64,000 nt of DNA, taken from Calamus simplicifolius. Taxonomy: Eukaryota; Streptophyta; Magnoliopsida; Arecales; Arecaceae. Positions 21,601 to 32,120 of the stretch are shown in pieces. The translations under genes and the position numbers were made by a program. The first letter of the stretch is position 1. Each line of letters starts with the position of its first letter. The notes below the pieces were generated by a model, which worked only from the letters and a program-made list of their open reading frames with translations, was not told where the DNA came from and did no database searches. The DNA is taken from NCBI GenBank assembly GCA_900491605.1, contig UESW01005033.1, positions 424,726 to 488,725 on the forward strand, in the 5' to 3' direction.

Positions 21601-24028
21601 TTCATATGCAGTTGTTAGTTAGATCAGCAAGCAATTTTTTGGGTTTTTCTCATTGGTTGCTTTGTAACTTGCTTGTCCTTTATATGTATCCCTGTAAAAA
21701 AAAAAATCATAATGCAAACTCCCAAAAAAATTTATTGGATTTTATTTAAATGAATTATAATTAGTGTGGAAGGAAAAATAATGGTGAAAAAAATAGTATT
21801 CATTTAAAATATCATTTCCTTTCATTTTCTTTCAAACGGTAAACCTACTACCATTGCTTTAGAATAAAATTTTCTCAATGAAAGACTGCCTCTTATTTTT
21901 CTGAGATATTATAAAGTATTAAAAATTTGTGCCTAACGATTTGATTGTAAATAAAAACACCAATAATGGCCTATTAAGACCACCATTCTATTCTTTTTGA
22001 GAACCAGAACGGGAGAAATCCTGACCAAAATCGGGGAAGGGCAAGACTCAAACGTGTGTCCTTGATACCAAGCCCCAAATAATTTACCATCCATGCTGAT
22101 TGGCACCATCAAATTACCCTCCCAAGTAATTCATTGGAAAATTAAAATTTACAATACCAATGTGTGTATTAGGTAAGTCAGTTCATCAGTTAAGCATAGA
22201 TATGTATCTCAACTACATGTAGTGTGAGTATATGTATGCATCAATAGTACAGCTTTCCTGATTCTCCTATCCATGACTGGGAAAGAGACAAACAAGACAT
22301 TTTCTAAATATGATAATAGCATAGGGGAAAAAAAAATCTTGAACATATTATTGCTTAATGGGATTTCTGCATTTGCTGAACTTTCCACATGCACCGCATA
22401 TGCTACTTACTAATATTGATAGAATAGTCAAAAACTACAGCCATTATAACTAGAAGTTTGATGGCTGGCTATTTACATTGCATGCTGATTGCTTGCAAGC
22501 TACATCTAACACTGCTAGTCTACTTGGAGCTCTGAACTATGATGTACATTTTCTTCTCTTGGCAATCTATAAATGTGTTCTTTCTCTTCTTATTATAAGA
22601 TATAACATTTATTCTCAACTTCGTATATTGTAAGATTTGCCATGTAAACACTCTTGGTGAAATTCTGTTTCTTTAGCAGAGAACACAAAAGCTTTAATGT
22701 TTGAAATTTATTTATATATTATTTATAATTCTGTGCAAGTTAATGAGTTATTTGCAGTGTATTTTTTTGCAGGTTTCTAAGCAATTTTTCCCTCACTTGG
22801 CTATTGGGTATGAGGATCCTCGTGTGAATCTTCACATTGGTGATGGTGAGATACATTTTTATAAAATAGTTATCTTATACAAATGAAGAGCATCACAATA
22901 AATAAATCCCCTCCTTCCAGTATTTCAACATTGAAACCAGTGATTTGTATTAGCAGCTTTAACTGCCACATCAAGTGATGAAGTTTCATGCGAAGTCAAT
23001 GTTACAGTCACATTCCTTGCAGCAAAGAGTAGCTCAAACTTTTTGTGAACCAGAATGCAAATTATTAATTTTCAGTGAAGATGAGCCCTTTCATTTCAAA
23101 TGTGTAGCAATGGCATTTACAATTTCTCTTAAAAAACTTACAATCATCTCACTTGCATTTTTCTTTTTAACTTCATTAAGAACTTCGTATGCAACATTAT
23201 AAGATTTATGCATACCCTTCTTTGTGAGAACTTAATCATGAAAGACCTTTGCTTTTTCACTTACTGGATAACCAACATACAGGAGTTGCATTCTTAAAAA
23301 ATGTTCCAGAAGGTACTTATGATGCCGTCATTGTGGATTCTTCTGACCCAATAGGTATGGCATGATTGATGAAGTTGCTTGTTTTTATTGCTTCTCACAG
23401 ATATTTTTCTAACCTCCTTTCTTTGGTCAATCAGGTCCAGCTCAGGAACTATTTGAGAAGCCTTTCTTTGAATCTGTGGCTAGAGCTCTTCGTCCAGGTG
23501 GAGTCGTGTGCACTCAGGCTGAGAGCATATGGCTACATATGCACATAATTGAAGATATTGTTAATGTCTGCCGGCAAGTCTTTAAGGGTTCTGTGAACTA
23601 TGCTTGGACAACAGTGCCAACATATCCAAGGCATGCTTGATATCTAACTTAATTGCTTTTTCAAAAGCTCTCTTTAATTTAGACCAACAAATGGACATGT
23701 CTTGACATATCAGTTCATACACGCAGTGGGGTGATTGGTTTCATGCTTTGTTCCACTGAGGGTCCACCGGTTGATTTTCAGCATTCTGTCTATAACATAG
23801 ACGAGGATGAGAAATCGAACAAATCAAAAGGGCTCTTGAAATTTATAACTCAGAGGTATATTTTCTGTTGTCTTTTTTGCAGTCGTATAGGCCTTACAGT
23901 TCTCTGTTTCTCATTGTATGGGCCTATAGTTCTCTGTTGTTTATTCGGATTCTTTTTTGCAGATCCATTCTGCTTCATTTTGTTTGCCATCCTTTGCAAA
24001 GAGGGTTATTGACTCCAAAACAAACTAA
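9683..24028 (+). CDS. SPDS: Spermidine synthase, nine exons
   Basis: Transfers an aminopropyl group from decarboxylated S-adenosylmethionine to putrescine, giving spermidine and methylthioadenosine. Exons: 9683-9871, 18439-18515, 18631-18753, 20597-20701, 22773-22845, 23283-23354, 23435-23630, 23727-23855, 23963-24028 (TAA). Seen: GWFSEISPMWPG ending exon 1; tetramerisation region in exons 2-3 (DGVIQVTERDE); the cofactor loop VIGGGDGGVLREV in exon 4; VDSSDP in exon 6; WLHMH and WTTVPTYP in exon 7. Splice sites are GT-AG except intron 7, which starts GC. Two one-base losses break the frame: in exon 1 near 9757 (a G run) and in exon 8 near 23843 (a T run). With them the exons total 1032 nt, 343 residues, normal for plant SPDS. 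Because splice phases otherwise agree, these may be assembly errors. ATG 9683 is chosen for the family-like N-terminus with KRART. Spermidine rather than spermine synthase is preferred from overall resemblance. Confidence 0.93.
9919..10042 (+). repeat. Intron 1 tandem duplication, first unit, left part
   Basis: This segment matches 16481-16598 closely (both begin with TTACTATTGTGTTTCGAG). It is the first unit of a tandem duplication in intron 1, interrupted at 10042 by the Tat element. The rest of the unit continues at 16439-16480. Confidence 0.8.
10043..10938 (-). repeat. 3' LTR of the intron 1 Tat element
   Basis: 896 bp, minus-strand ends TGATGTGG...TTCAACA. A minus-strand TATA box lies at about 10305-10312 (TATAAAC). 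A GC-rich minisatellite with a variable unit of roughly 18-25 bp (core GGGGCCGCCTGGAAGTG) occupies about 10680-10885, upstream of that TATA box in element terms. The bases just right of 10938 read as a purine-rich tract on the minus strand, as expected of a polypurine tract. Confidence 0.75.
11446..13805 (+). pseudogene. Accessory gene relic of Tat element (putative gypsy-type transposon domain plus coiled coil)
   Basis: Opposite in strand to the element's pol and in sense with the host gene. It starts MESSQDRKGKGP at 11446, a Ser/Pro-rich N-terminus follows, then at 11803-12108 a stretch with SRLRLPLHPFFLLVLKRY that resembles the plant family named putative gypsy type transposon (PF04195). 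From about 13190 to 13805 comes an Ala/Glu-rich coiled-coil region ending in FNEAAIDAFAQGFERCKRRL, typical of the C-terminus of these proteins. Frames are broken by stops and shifts between the pieces. Function of this protein family is unknown. Antisense frames between pol and the 3' LTR are known in Retand-type elements. Confidence 0.65.
14170..15790 (-). repeat. 137-bp tandem array, about 12 copies, in Tat 3' region
   Basis: Imperfect units of about 136-138 bp, each with TGTCCGTATGATCGC, GGGCCTTTGAAAACTGCC, TTTGACTCGGGGC and GATTGTCATAGGACTTGAA. It lies between the integrase tail and the accessory gene, matching the known hypervariable repeat-rich 3' region of Tat elements. The many short open frames across it are by-products of the repeat. 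Confidence 0.9.
15795..16200 (-). pseudogene. Integrase C-terminal remnant of the intron 1 Tat element
   Basis: Minus-strand reading gives EGPYRVTEVLRHGAYRI and NAENLR, the tail of Tat integrase, closely like EGPYRVAEALHRGAYKL in the element at 33863-43926. Upstream bases to about 16200 match the preceding integrase stretch there, with stops. The remnant then joins LTR sequence directly, so the rest of pol, protease and gag has been deleted. Confidence 0.8.
16203..16438 (-). repeat. Truncated 5' LTR of the intron 1 Tat element
   Basis: Matches the minisatellite part and outer end of the LTR at 10043-10938, sharing GGATAACTTTTGGCC and CTTATCAGCCACATCA. The PBS-proximal part of the LTR is missing. 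The junction near 16203 abuts integrase sequence, marking the internal deletion. Confidence 0.75.
16439..16637 (+). repeat. Intron 1 tandem duplication, remainder of unit 1 and unit 2
   Basis: 16439-16480 completes the interrupted first unit. 16481-16637 is the second unit, containing TTTCGAGATTAAGCCTT and GCCATGTAATTTATGG as in 9919-10042. TATAT at 16439 aligns with GATAT at 16594, giving a unit of 155 bp. The duplication therefore predates the Tat insertion. Confidence 0.75.
16768..17106. mobile_element. MITE with long terminal inverted repeats in SPDS intron 1
   Basis: The left end reads AGTTAGCCCCTCAGACTATGG, and the right end, reverse-complemented, AGTTAGTCGCCCTGAACTATGG. The inverted similarity continues inward for roughly 100 bases, including CTTCTAATTA and a TTAA..TTG..ACTC block. 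Length is about 339 bp with no coding capacity. It looks like a foldback or MITE type element; the target duplication is unclear. Confidence 0.6.
17569..17593. repeat. (TA)n microsatellite
   Basis: Uninterrupted TA repeat of about 25 bases in intron 1. Confidence 0.9.
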
Positions 24029-24702
24029 GCTTCGTCCAAAGAAGTCTGCCCAACACGAACAGGTGCAGGATGGGGATATCACTGCAAAATATCATAGCAA
24101 CCCAAGTTGCATATATCTTAATGGTTAACAAATAATTTATAATGATCTATTCAAATCTGCAAGAGCAATTTGTCTGGCCAGAAGCTTTCATTATGATCTG
24201 AGATTTTGGATATCCTTTATAACAGTTTTTTTTTTGTTACTTTTCATCCAGAATGCATTTCAATGCCATCTCTGATTAATGCAACCTGAATCCCTGTGGG
24301 TGCGTTGCATAGGGGTTCAGGTTGAACCGTGTCTGAATCTTTTATGAGAAAGCTGATTTGGCATGCTTATATCTTTATTACATAGCATTTCCTTTGATAC
24401 TTGACTTAGAAACCGGTCCGCATGATGATAAGATTAGGATAGCTAACTTAGCCAACTACACTTTGTTTAGATTTTGATTGTCCAACAAACTGGCGCATAT
24501 GGGATCAGTATCAGTGCTATCCTGCCACCCAATAACAGTATCAGTCCCTATCATAGACTCACTCATTTGTAACTCAAAATCTTCTATATTACCATGGTGA
24601 ATGGACGCTCTTAACCAGTATCATCAATCTGGCAATGTTCAAAAATAGATTGACGCACGATCGTGAAAAAGAATGAAGAAAAGAAACCAATTTGATCCAA
24701 TC
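24029..24702. other. 3' flank of SPDS
   Basis: The 3' untranslated region should lie here. No canonical AATAAA stands out; AATAATTTATAATG near 24129 is a weak candidate polyadenylation signal. No other gene is seen. Confidence 0.4.
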
Positions 24703-25626
24703 TCACAGTTTTGATTCGATGGGCCTAATAGTTTGGACAGCTGAGGTCCAATTTCACTGCAGTGCAATCAACTTATAGAAAACACTTGCTGTATCAGAGG
24801 GTGGTGCAACAAGTATACATCATGCATGCGGATTAGCTATGCGCTCATATAGCTACGCATGCCAAGGCTCAATGGGTCTTATCGCGCACCGCATGCATGT
24901 GCGGTCAATCCTCGCGCCCGATGCATGCTTGCTGCACCACCCTTCTTATTTGATTAAGAGGAAAAATCTTTTTACACTACATGTGCAGAAGCATGCACAT
25001 TGCCCGCGCACGTAGGCCGCATGTGCGACGCACAAAAAAGAAAAAATTATCCTTGGCACAATGGCATGCGCATTCGCATGCACATGGGGCCCATGCGTAG
25101 TACGTGCGACCTGCATCACGCCTGGTGCACAAAGTCCTTTCCTTTTTCCTAATCACAGTTTTGATTTGATGGGCCTAATAGTTTGGACAACTTTGGCCCA
25201 ATTTCATTGCAATGTAATCATCTTATGAAAAACACTTGTTGCACTAGAGGGTGGTGCAGCAAGCACACACCGGACATGCAGATTGGCCACGCGCCCATAC
25301 CGCTACGCATGCTGAGGACCAATGGGCCTTGTCACTCACCGCATCCACATGCGGCCAATCTGCGCGCCCATTGTGCGCTTGTTGTACCATCCTTCGGTGC
25401 AACAAAGTCTTTTCCATCATCTTATTTAATTAGGAAGAAAAGTCTTTTTGCACTACACATGGTGTAGAAGCATGCACACCGCCTGCACGCGTGGGCTGCA
25501 CATATGGTGCACGAAAAGATGAAATTATCCTTGGCACGCGCATTCGCACACACGCGGGGCCTGTGCGCGGTGTGCACAACCTGCATTGCTCTTGGTGCAC
25601 AATGTCCTTTCTTTTTTCCTAATCAA
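24703..25626. repeat. Tandem duplication of a ~450-bp GC-rich repeat
   Basis: Unit 1 is 24703-25153 and unit 2 is 25154-25626. Both begin CACAGTTTTGATT(C/T)GATGGGCC and contain GAGGGTGGTGCA and long stretches of alternating purine-pyrimidine GCATGCGCAC-type sequence. Partial copies occur at about 26485-26600 and 32756-32905, so it is a dispersed family, likely a non-autonomous transposon. No protein frame. Confidence 0.75.
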
Positions 25627-26279
25627 GGAAAAGTATGTGCACCGCCTCTAGTGTAGCAAATCATATGTGGACTGCACTGCCCTTCTTATTGGTCCACGCC
25701 CCTCCTTATTGATCCATATGGATCCTACATGGCTTGATGCGACAGGACAGAATAACAGGGATAATATCTTAAGTTTTGAGCGTGACGTGCATTAATACTT
25801 GTTCAGTCTTTTTTTAAAAATTTGTGTGAAGACTAAAATGCCCTTTCCCTTTAGTCTACTTCTATTCATCATCTTGCTTGGATTTTGCTGATGAAAAACT
25901 TTTTCTGATTCTAAAACATTCTATCTGTCTTTGGCTTTGGGGTATAAGGAATCAGTCCAAGGTTGGAGCAACATTCTCCCTCGCTCTAGAATGTGCTCTA
26001 AGAGTCCGGTCTAAGGAATCAGTTTTTGAATGGTGATATAAGCTTCTTTCTGGCTCTGAAAAAGTGCTATGAAAAGTGTTCTGAGTTGTGGGTATGAGAA
26101 AATAGTTTTGGTCTGAGGTTGGAATAAGCCACTGAAGACTTCTTCAATGACTTCATAAGAAAATATCATTCCTAATAGGAAGTAAAAAACCTTGTACAAA
26201 ATATTATTTATATATCTTTTTATAGTTTCTTTATTATACAAACTATTTTACTAGTTAGAGAAAATTAATGCATTAGGAA

Positions 26280-27140
26280 ACCATATAATACTCATTTAGC
26301 ATTCATGACATGTTATGACATTCTATGAGTCATATAACTTAGTTCATAAGTGATGACAAGTGATGGGTATTCCTAGTAGGAGGGGTCAATACCTAGTTTC
26401 ATATTTTCTATAGGGATGTCATAATCTTTTAACTAAGGTGTCATACTTTTTGAACTAGAGTGTCATAATCCTATTTTGGCCTATATCAGTAAGGAAAAGT
26501 CTTCCTGCGCCACGTGCACATGCGGTGCATGAAAGGACAAACTTGTCCTTGGCCATGAATGGCTGCACGCCTGCATGGCCAATCACCGCATGTACAAAGT
26601 CATTTCAATGGCATGTTATAACACTCTAGGAGTCATAATCCAAGCCATGTATGACATGTATTTTAGGTTTTAGGGGTTGAAATATAAACCTTAACATTTT
26701 TTGAATGGGTACCGTAGTTTTTTATCTGGGGTGTCGTAATTTTTTTCGGTATATATCACTTATCTTCTAGCTTTTGTGGCATGTTATGACACTTTGGGAG
26801 TCATTATTTAAACAATAGATGACAAGTATTCCAGGTATTAGGGGTTGGAACATAAACCTTAACATTTTCTGAATTGGTGTTGTAGTTTTTTTAACTAGGA
26901 TGTCATAATTTTTTTAACTCAAGTGTCGTAATTCTATTCGACCTATATCAGTAATCTTCTAGTATCTGTGGCATGTTATGACACCTTGGGAGCCATAACC
27001 CAAGCCATGTATAATATGTATTCCAGGTATTAAGGAATGGAATATAAACCTTAACATTTTCTGAATAGGTGTTATAGTTTTTTAATTAGAGTGTCGTAAT
27101 TTTTTAACTAGAGTGTCATAATTTTTTCCATAAGTGCTAT
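26280..27140 (+). repeat. GTCATAA-motif array 1 (units of about 170-190 bp)
   Basis: Imperfect tandem units, marked by (G/A)TGGCATGTTATGACAC near 26607, 26776 and 26967, each followed by one to three TGTCATAATTTTTTAACT-like motifs and by CCTATATCAG. A piece of the 450-bp GC-rich repeat interrupts it at about 26485-26600. The array stands just upstream of the FAR1-like pseudogene. Confidence 0.75.
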
Positions 27141-27271
27141 GTATTTCTGTGATATGTTATGACATTGTCCAATAATTGTTATGCTATAGATAAAATGTCA
27201 TCTAAAACTATAGATATCAATGTTTATGACTTTGTACAGATATTTTTATAGATGATGTTGAAATTATAAAT

Positions 27272-28130
27272 ATGGAAGAAATCGAACATGATCAGTTGGA
27301 TATGGTTGCTGGCATTGTTCAAAAGAATGCACCTTCTCTTATTACCCCGAATGTAGAGAATGGTTCTGTTGATCCTCAAATTGGAATGAAGTTCAATTCA
27401 GCATATGACGTATATAATTTCTACAATGGATATGTAAGAAGAGTTGGTTTTGCAATTACAATAGTGTAGTAAGTCTAACTACAACAAAGAAATATGATTC
27501 AACCCTAGTACATTGGAGGCAAGAAAAATTTAGAAAATCAAAAAGATCATGAATCTTAGGGATACGGGCAAAATTGATTGTAAGGCATCAATAAAATAAG
27601 ACTAAATTCTAAAAATGGCAAGTGGATATTGGTTGATGTTTTTGTAGAACATAACCATGTGCTGTCCATAACATCAGCTGGTTATCTGCAGTCCTATAAG
27701 AGGATCAGCATATCAAAAAAGGCAAAGATCAACAACTTACATGCCATGAGGATCAGCATACCAAAAAAGACAGAGATCAGCAACTTACATGCCGTGAATG
27801 TTCACACAACTCAAATATACTCTATAATGGCAAGAAGGAAGGGGGTAGAAGATAATTAGGTTTCACAAGAAAGGATATGCTCATAATTTCATCCGTCACG
27901 AACATTAGACTCAGCTAAAAAAAGGAGATGTATAGTCAATGGCAATTTATTTTACATAAATGCAAGTAAAAAATATAAATTTCTTTTATACTTTAGACCT
28001 GAATGATAATGGACAGCTTAGGTCTGTCTTCTAAATTCATCCAAGGTTAAGATTGGCATGCATTTACTTTGGTGATGTACTGATCTTTGACTCAACCTAT
28101 TTAACAAATAGATATTAATTACCTTTTTAT
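27272..28130 (+). pseudogene. FAR1/FHY3-like MULE transposase pseudogene, N-terminal part
   Basis: ATG 27272 opens MEEIEHDQLDMVAG and reaches a FAR1 DNA-binding-domain pattern, GMKFNSAYDVYNFYNGYVRR, then breaks. Other frames continue with VDVFVEHNHVLS (27629 on), the expected end of the FAR1 domain, and, near 28000-28110, FGDVLIFDSTYLTNRY, the start of the MULE transposase domain. A 48-bp stretch is duplicated in tandem at about 27700-27800. Several stops and shifts are present and the rest of the transposase (DDE core, SWIM zinc finger) is absent. FAR1-family proteins are host factors domesticated from such transposases; the setting in repeat arrays argues for a transposon relic, not the host gene. 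Confidence 0.8.
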
Positions 28131-28139
28131 CCATTTATT

Positions 28140-28640
28140 AGGGTAAACCATCATGGACAATCTAAGATTCTAGATATAGGCTGAAAAAAATATGATACCC
28201 CAGTTATAAAATTATGAAATGCTAATTGGAAACCTACGACACCCATTCAGAAAATGTCAAGGCAAAGCATTACGACATCCCAAGAAATGAAAACCTAGTT
28301 GTAAAATTACGACACCCTAATTAGAAACTTACGATACCCATTTAGAAAATATTAAGGCAAAGCATTACAAGATTTCTAATATATGCCAAAAAAAATTACG
28401 ATGCCCTAGTTGTAAACCTATGATGCCTATTCAAAAAATATAAAGGCAAAGCATTGCGACATCCCAAAAAGATTTCTGATATAGACCAAAAAAAATTATG
28501 ACACCCCAGTTGTAAAATTATGATATCTTAGTTATAAAATTATGACATTCTAATTAAAAAATTACGTCACCCTGTCATGAAACATAATATCCCTGTAAGA
28601 CATCATGACATCCATTCAAAAATTTGATAATAAGAAACAA
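28140..28640 (-). repeat. GTCATAA-motif array 2, inverted relative to array 1
   Basis: Repeats of AAAATTACGACACCCTAATT and AGAAAATATTAAGGCAAAGC. These match the reverse complement of array 1 (AAAATTACGACACTCTAATT and AGAAAATGTTAAGG). Arrays 1 and 2 thus form an inverted pair around the FAR1-like pseudogene, as expected for long, repeat-built terminal inverted repeats of a Mutator-like element. Confidence 0.7.
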
Positions 28641-28924
28641 AACATAATAACTAATATACAACAAACTTAATGTAATAAGAAAATTAATTTTATTTCATTA
28701 TTATTTGAAAAAATTCCATCAATTGAGTTACAAATTTTTGTACAATGTTACAGAAGTCCATGAACTAGAAAGGAAAAAACATCATAAGTCCATGAACTAA
28801 AGAGAAAATTTTTTTGTATAATGTTACAAATATGAAATTTCTGTACAATGTTACAAATATATAGATTTTGAATTCTAAATTTTAGAAGCACTCTCTATCT
28901 TTTGATTGAGGCATTCTCTTAATA

Positions 28925-31330
28925 ATTTTGCTGCTAATTATCACTGATAAGCACTGATATCATCTTCTGTGAAATCTATCTTCTAATCAGGCTTATCCCT
29001 ACAAGCAAGAAATTTCATGTATTTCAAATAATAAAGGCCACAATCTAGTAAACCGATAGGTTAAGATGGGTATTCAGCAATTTCTTCCATTGATCACTTC
29101 ATAACCTCTATATTATCACAGTAGATATGGAACATTGGAGAGATTATGTTTTGCCACTTCTTCGCAATGATTTTGTACCTAAAACTGCATTTTAATAAAT
29201 TTAGGTGCATGAACACCTTTCTTTTCGTGTCAACTGTAATCAGATGCTAGTGCAAATTGTCTAAGTTGATGATGGTGAAAAAAAAACTGAAACTTGTTCT
29301 TTTCTTCATTATTAACTCCATCAAATATGATACTCCTAGTCGTTCCAGCAAGTTCGTGAAATGGTGATGCAGATGTCAGACACATCCCGGGTGTCATAAT
29401 AGGTGCAATGATGCACTTATGATATCCATCGAATGCTCTATTCAGTTCTCTAAGAAACTCCCATTCGACATCAATTATCTGGCAATGTAATATAAATTGA
29501 TTAATAAAATGTAACATGATGTCATACAATTCTAAAATCAATATAAAAAATATTAAAAAAGATATCATAATATACATCAAGAATTATAGGAAAACAAAGT
29601 TATACTTTGATACTTACATCATCAACTATCATATCTTTGTTAAGGAGATCATAAACATTTCTCCTTATGATACTACCACCAAATTGATTAGCGCAAACGA
29701 CTTCTCTAAAATGGGTAAGCAAAAAAAGATATTATACATTTTGGAAGACAAATTAGCATACAAAATAGCAAAAAAAATATATCACTTATGTGCTGATGCT
29801 TTTTTTCAAAAAGTTGATGATCAAATTTTTATCCTCTTCAATTTGTAGATGAGCAGTTGATTGATTGGCCTTTGTTGTGCCCATTGTCTTGGACTTTTCT
29901 GTGGGTCGGCCCATTTCAAAAGTGAAATTCTTTCTCAATTGGAAGGCCTTCCACAGCCTAGGCTATTTTTTCACCCTCTTGATAAGTGAAGGGACTAGAG
30001 ATATTTTTTTGTCCCCTTCAGCATCTTTAGTCATAGGGGTGTCCTTCATTTTTTTCTCTAACCTAGGTTCATCTTGGCCTATGATTTCCACCACTCCTCT
30101 ACATCACCCCCCTCCTCCCCCTTATCCTCTTTTTTATTGGCGTTGCTCTCTTTTTTTTACCAATAAATTGAGAAGGTTTGCAGCTATGGCAAGCCTCTTG
30201 TTAATATCTTCGAGTTCATTCTTCACATCTTTGAGTTCATTATTCAACTCTGTATAGCTTGCACAGCTATTTGTTGGTTCCAGGGATGCTACTGTTTCTG
30301 AAGTGATAAGCCACCGCTCCTATGACATAGGTATTGTAGCTCCCTTCAACTGCAAGCCAAGATTAAAAATAAATTAAATTTAAATTTATAATAATAATTT
30401 ATTATTTAAAATATTTATGATATGAATTATTTTACTAACTCATGAGGCTGCATATTGGCAACCTGAATAGTCTGCATCTTCAACCAACTGTCATACCACT
30501 TCAATAGCCTAGGTAGCTTATTAGGGTATGTTGGGGCTCTTATTAGGGTATGCTCGAGAAACCATACCTGTACATAATAATTTTATACTTTAAAAATAAA
30601 ATATTTAAAATAAAGATAATTATACTCTTTCTGCATATGAATGATCCTTACCATCAATGCAGTTGAACATCCAAACAGGATAGGCTGCTTCCTATCCTTG
30701 TCACGTCTCTTTGATTGGACTGGCTCCTCATATCGCAAGCAAGCAACAACCTCTAAGAGACCCATAACAGTCAACTCCTTGATTGCGAAAGCCTAGTCAA
30801 TTTTTTCCAATTGAGATAAATCATCCAAGTAAGGGATGTGATATATTCAACATGTTTGATTAGACTTTGGAGCAAAAAACGTTACAAACATATAAGCGAT
30901 ACAAAGTCTAGCGATGTCCTCAACATCCTCTTGTATCTTGGATGATTGAAGTTGCGCTATTAACTTCTCTAGCCCCTTATGCTGAAGATATAATATCCGA
31001 CCAAATCTTCGAAATAACCTGCCCTTATTCTTTTAACTTGTCCTTTTGATCTTCTTTTCATGGGATAGAAGACCCAAAATTAGTGTCACTTCTTTGATAT
31101 TGAATGTAACTACCTTACCACAAAAAATAAACTCGTTACTTTCCTTGTGACATCCTATTATATCTACAAGTAGTCATCTGTTGACTGTAAATGGCTGCAT
31201 GTTGACAAAGACATCAAATAGAGTCTTTTGGACTATTTCTAAATGAAGAGTATAAAAACCTATCTTCCACACATTCTAAACATACATCGTTAGCTTGCAA
31301 CAATTTTTAAACAATCGTGAAGCTTTCACA
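28925..31330 (-). pseudogene. DUF1985-Ulp1 type protein pseudogene (MULE-borne)
   Basis: Minus-strand fragments in order: near 31000-30590 a DUF1985-like stretch (DVEDIARLCIAYMFVTFFAP, YLDDLSQLEKID, AIKELTVMGLLE, ILFGCSTAL); near 30330-30100 a coiled-coil stretch (NNELKDVKNELEDINKRL); near 29470-29230 a piece with VEWEFLRELNRAF; and near 29040-28930 LLDCGLYYLKYMKFLA followed by DFTEDDIS, which matches the C-terminal end of Ulp1-type cysteine proteases with the catalytic Cys in DCG. Stops and shifts separate the pieces. Ulp1 proteins remove SUMO. Plant Mutator-like elements often carry DUF1985-Ulp1 genes, and the flanking arrays support this origin here. Whether it belongs to the same element as the FAR1-like relic is unproven. 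Confidence 0.7.
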
Positions 31331-31389
31331 CCAGGTAGTAAAATAATTGCAAAGTCATCTAAAATATAGAAAAAAATAAATTCCAACTA

Positions 31390-32120
31390 ATTATTATATG
31401 TGCAGGGTATCATAACATTTGAGCTAGGGTATTATAATATATGAAGTAGGGTGTCATGAAACTATTTCGGATTGAATCCCTCTTGATTTTTTTTTAATCG
31501 TGGCATGTTATGACATCATGGGTATCATAATTCATCCCATGAATGAAAGACCTTTTTGGTAGAAAGGTTTGATACAATCAGTTTCTTAAATATGTGTAGA
31601 ATGTCATAATATTTGAGATAGGGTGTCATAATATCTAAACTAGGGTAATATGAAACTGTTTCGAGTTGAATCCCTTTTGATTTTTTTCACCGTGGTATGT
31701 TATGACATCGTGGGTGTCATAATTCACCCCACATATGAAAGAACTTTCTATTAGGAAAGTTTGATACAGTCAATTTCTTAAATATGTATAGAGTGTCATA
31801 ATATTTGAGTTAGAGTGTCATAATATCTGAACTAGAGTGTCATGAAACTGTTTTGGGTTGAAACCCTCTTGATTTTTTTGCCATGGCATATTGTGACATT
31901 GTGGGTGTCACAATTCATCCTACGGATTAAAGACCTTCCTGGTAGGAAGGTTTGAAACAATTAGTTTCTTAAATATGTGTAGGGTGTCATAATATCTGAA
32001 TTAGGGTATCATGAAACTGTTTCGAGCTGAATCCCTTCTGATTTTTTTTTATCGTGGCATGTTATGAACTAGGGTATCATAAATTATGAATTAGGATGTC
32101 ATGAAACTGTTTACCTATTT
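31390..32120 (+). repeat. GTCATAA-motif array 3 (about 190-bp units, four copies)
   Basis: Units are marked by TGGCATGTTATGACATC at about 31501, 31693, 31884 and 32055 (spacing 192, 191, 171). Each has GGTGTCATAATAT(C/T)TGA(A/G) motifs and ATGAAACTGTTTCG. Related to array 1 in the same orientation (shared TGGCATGTTATGACA). Confidence 0.8.

Noticed and set aside
27272..28130. Functional host FAR1/FHY3 gene
   Set aside because: Multiple stops and shifts, missing transposase core and SWIM domain, and placed between MULE-type arrays.
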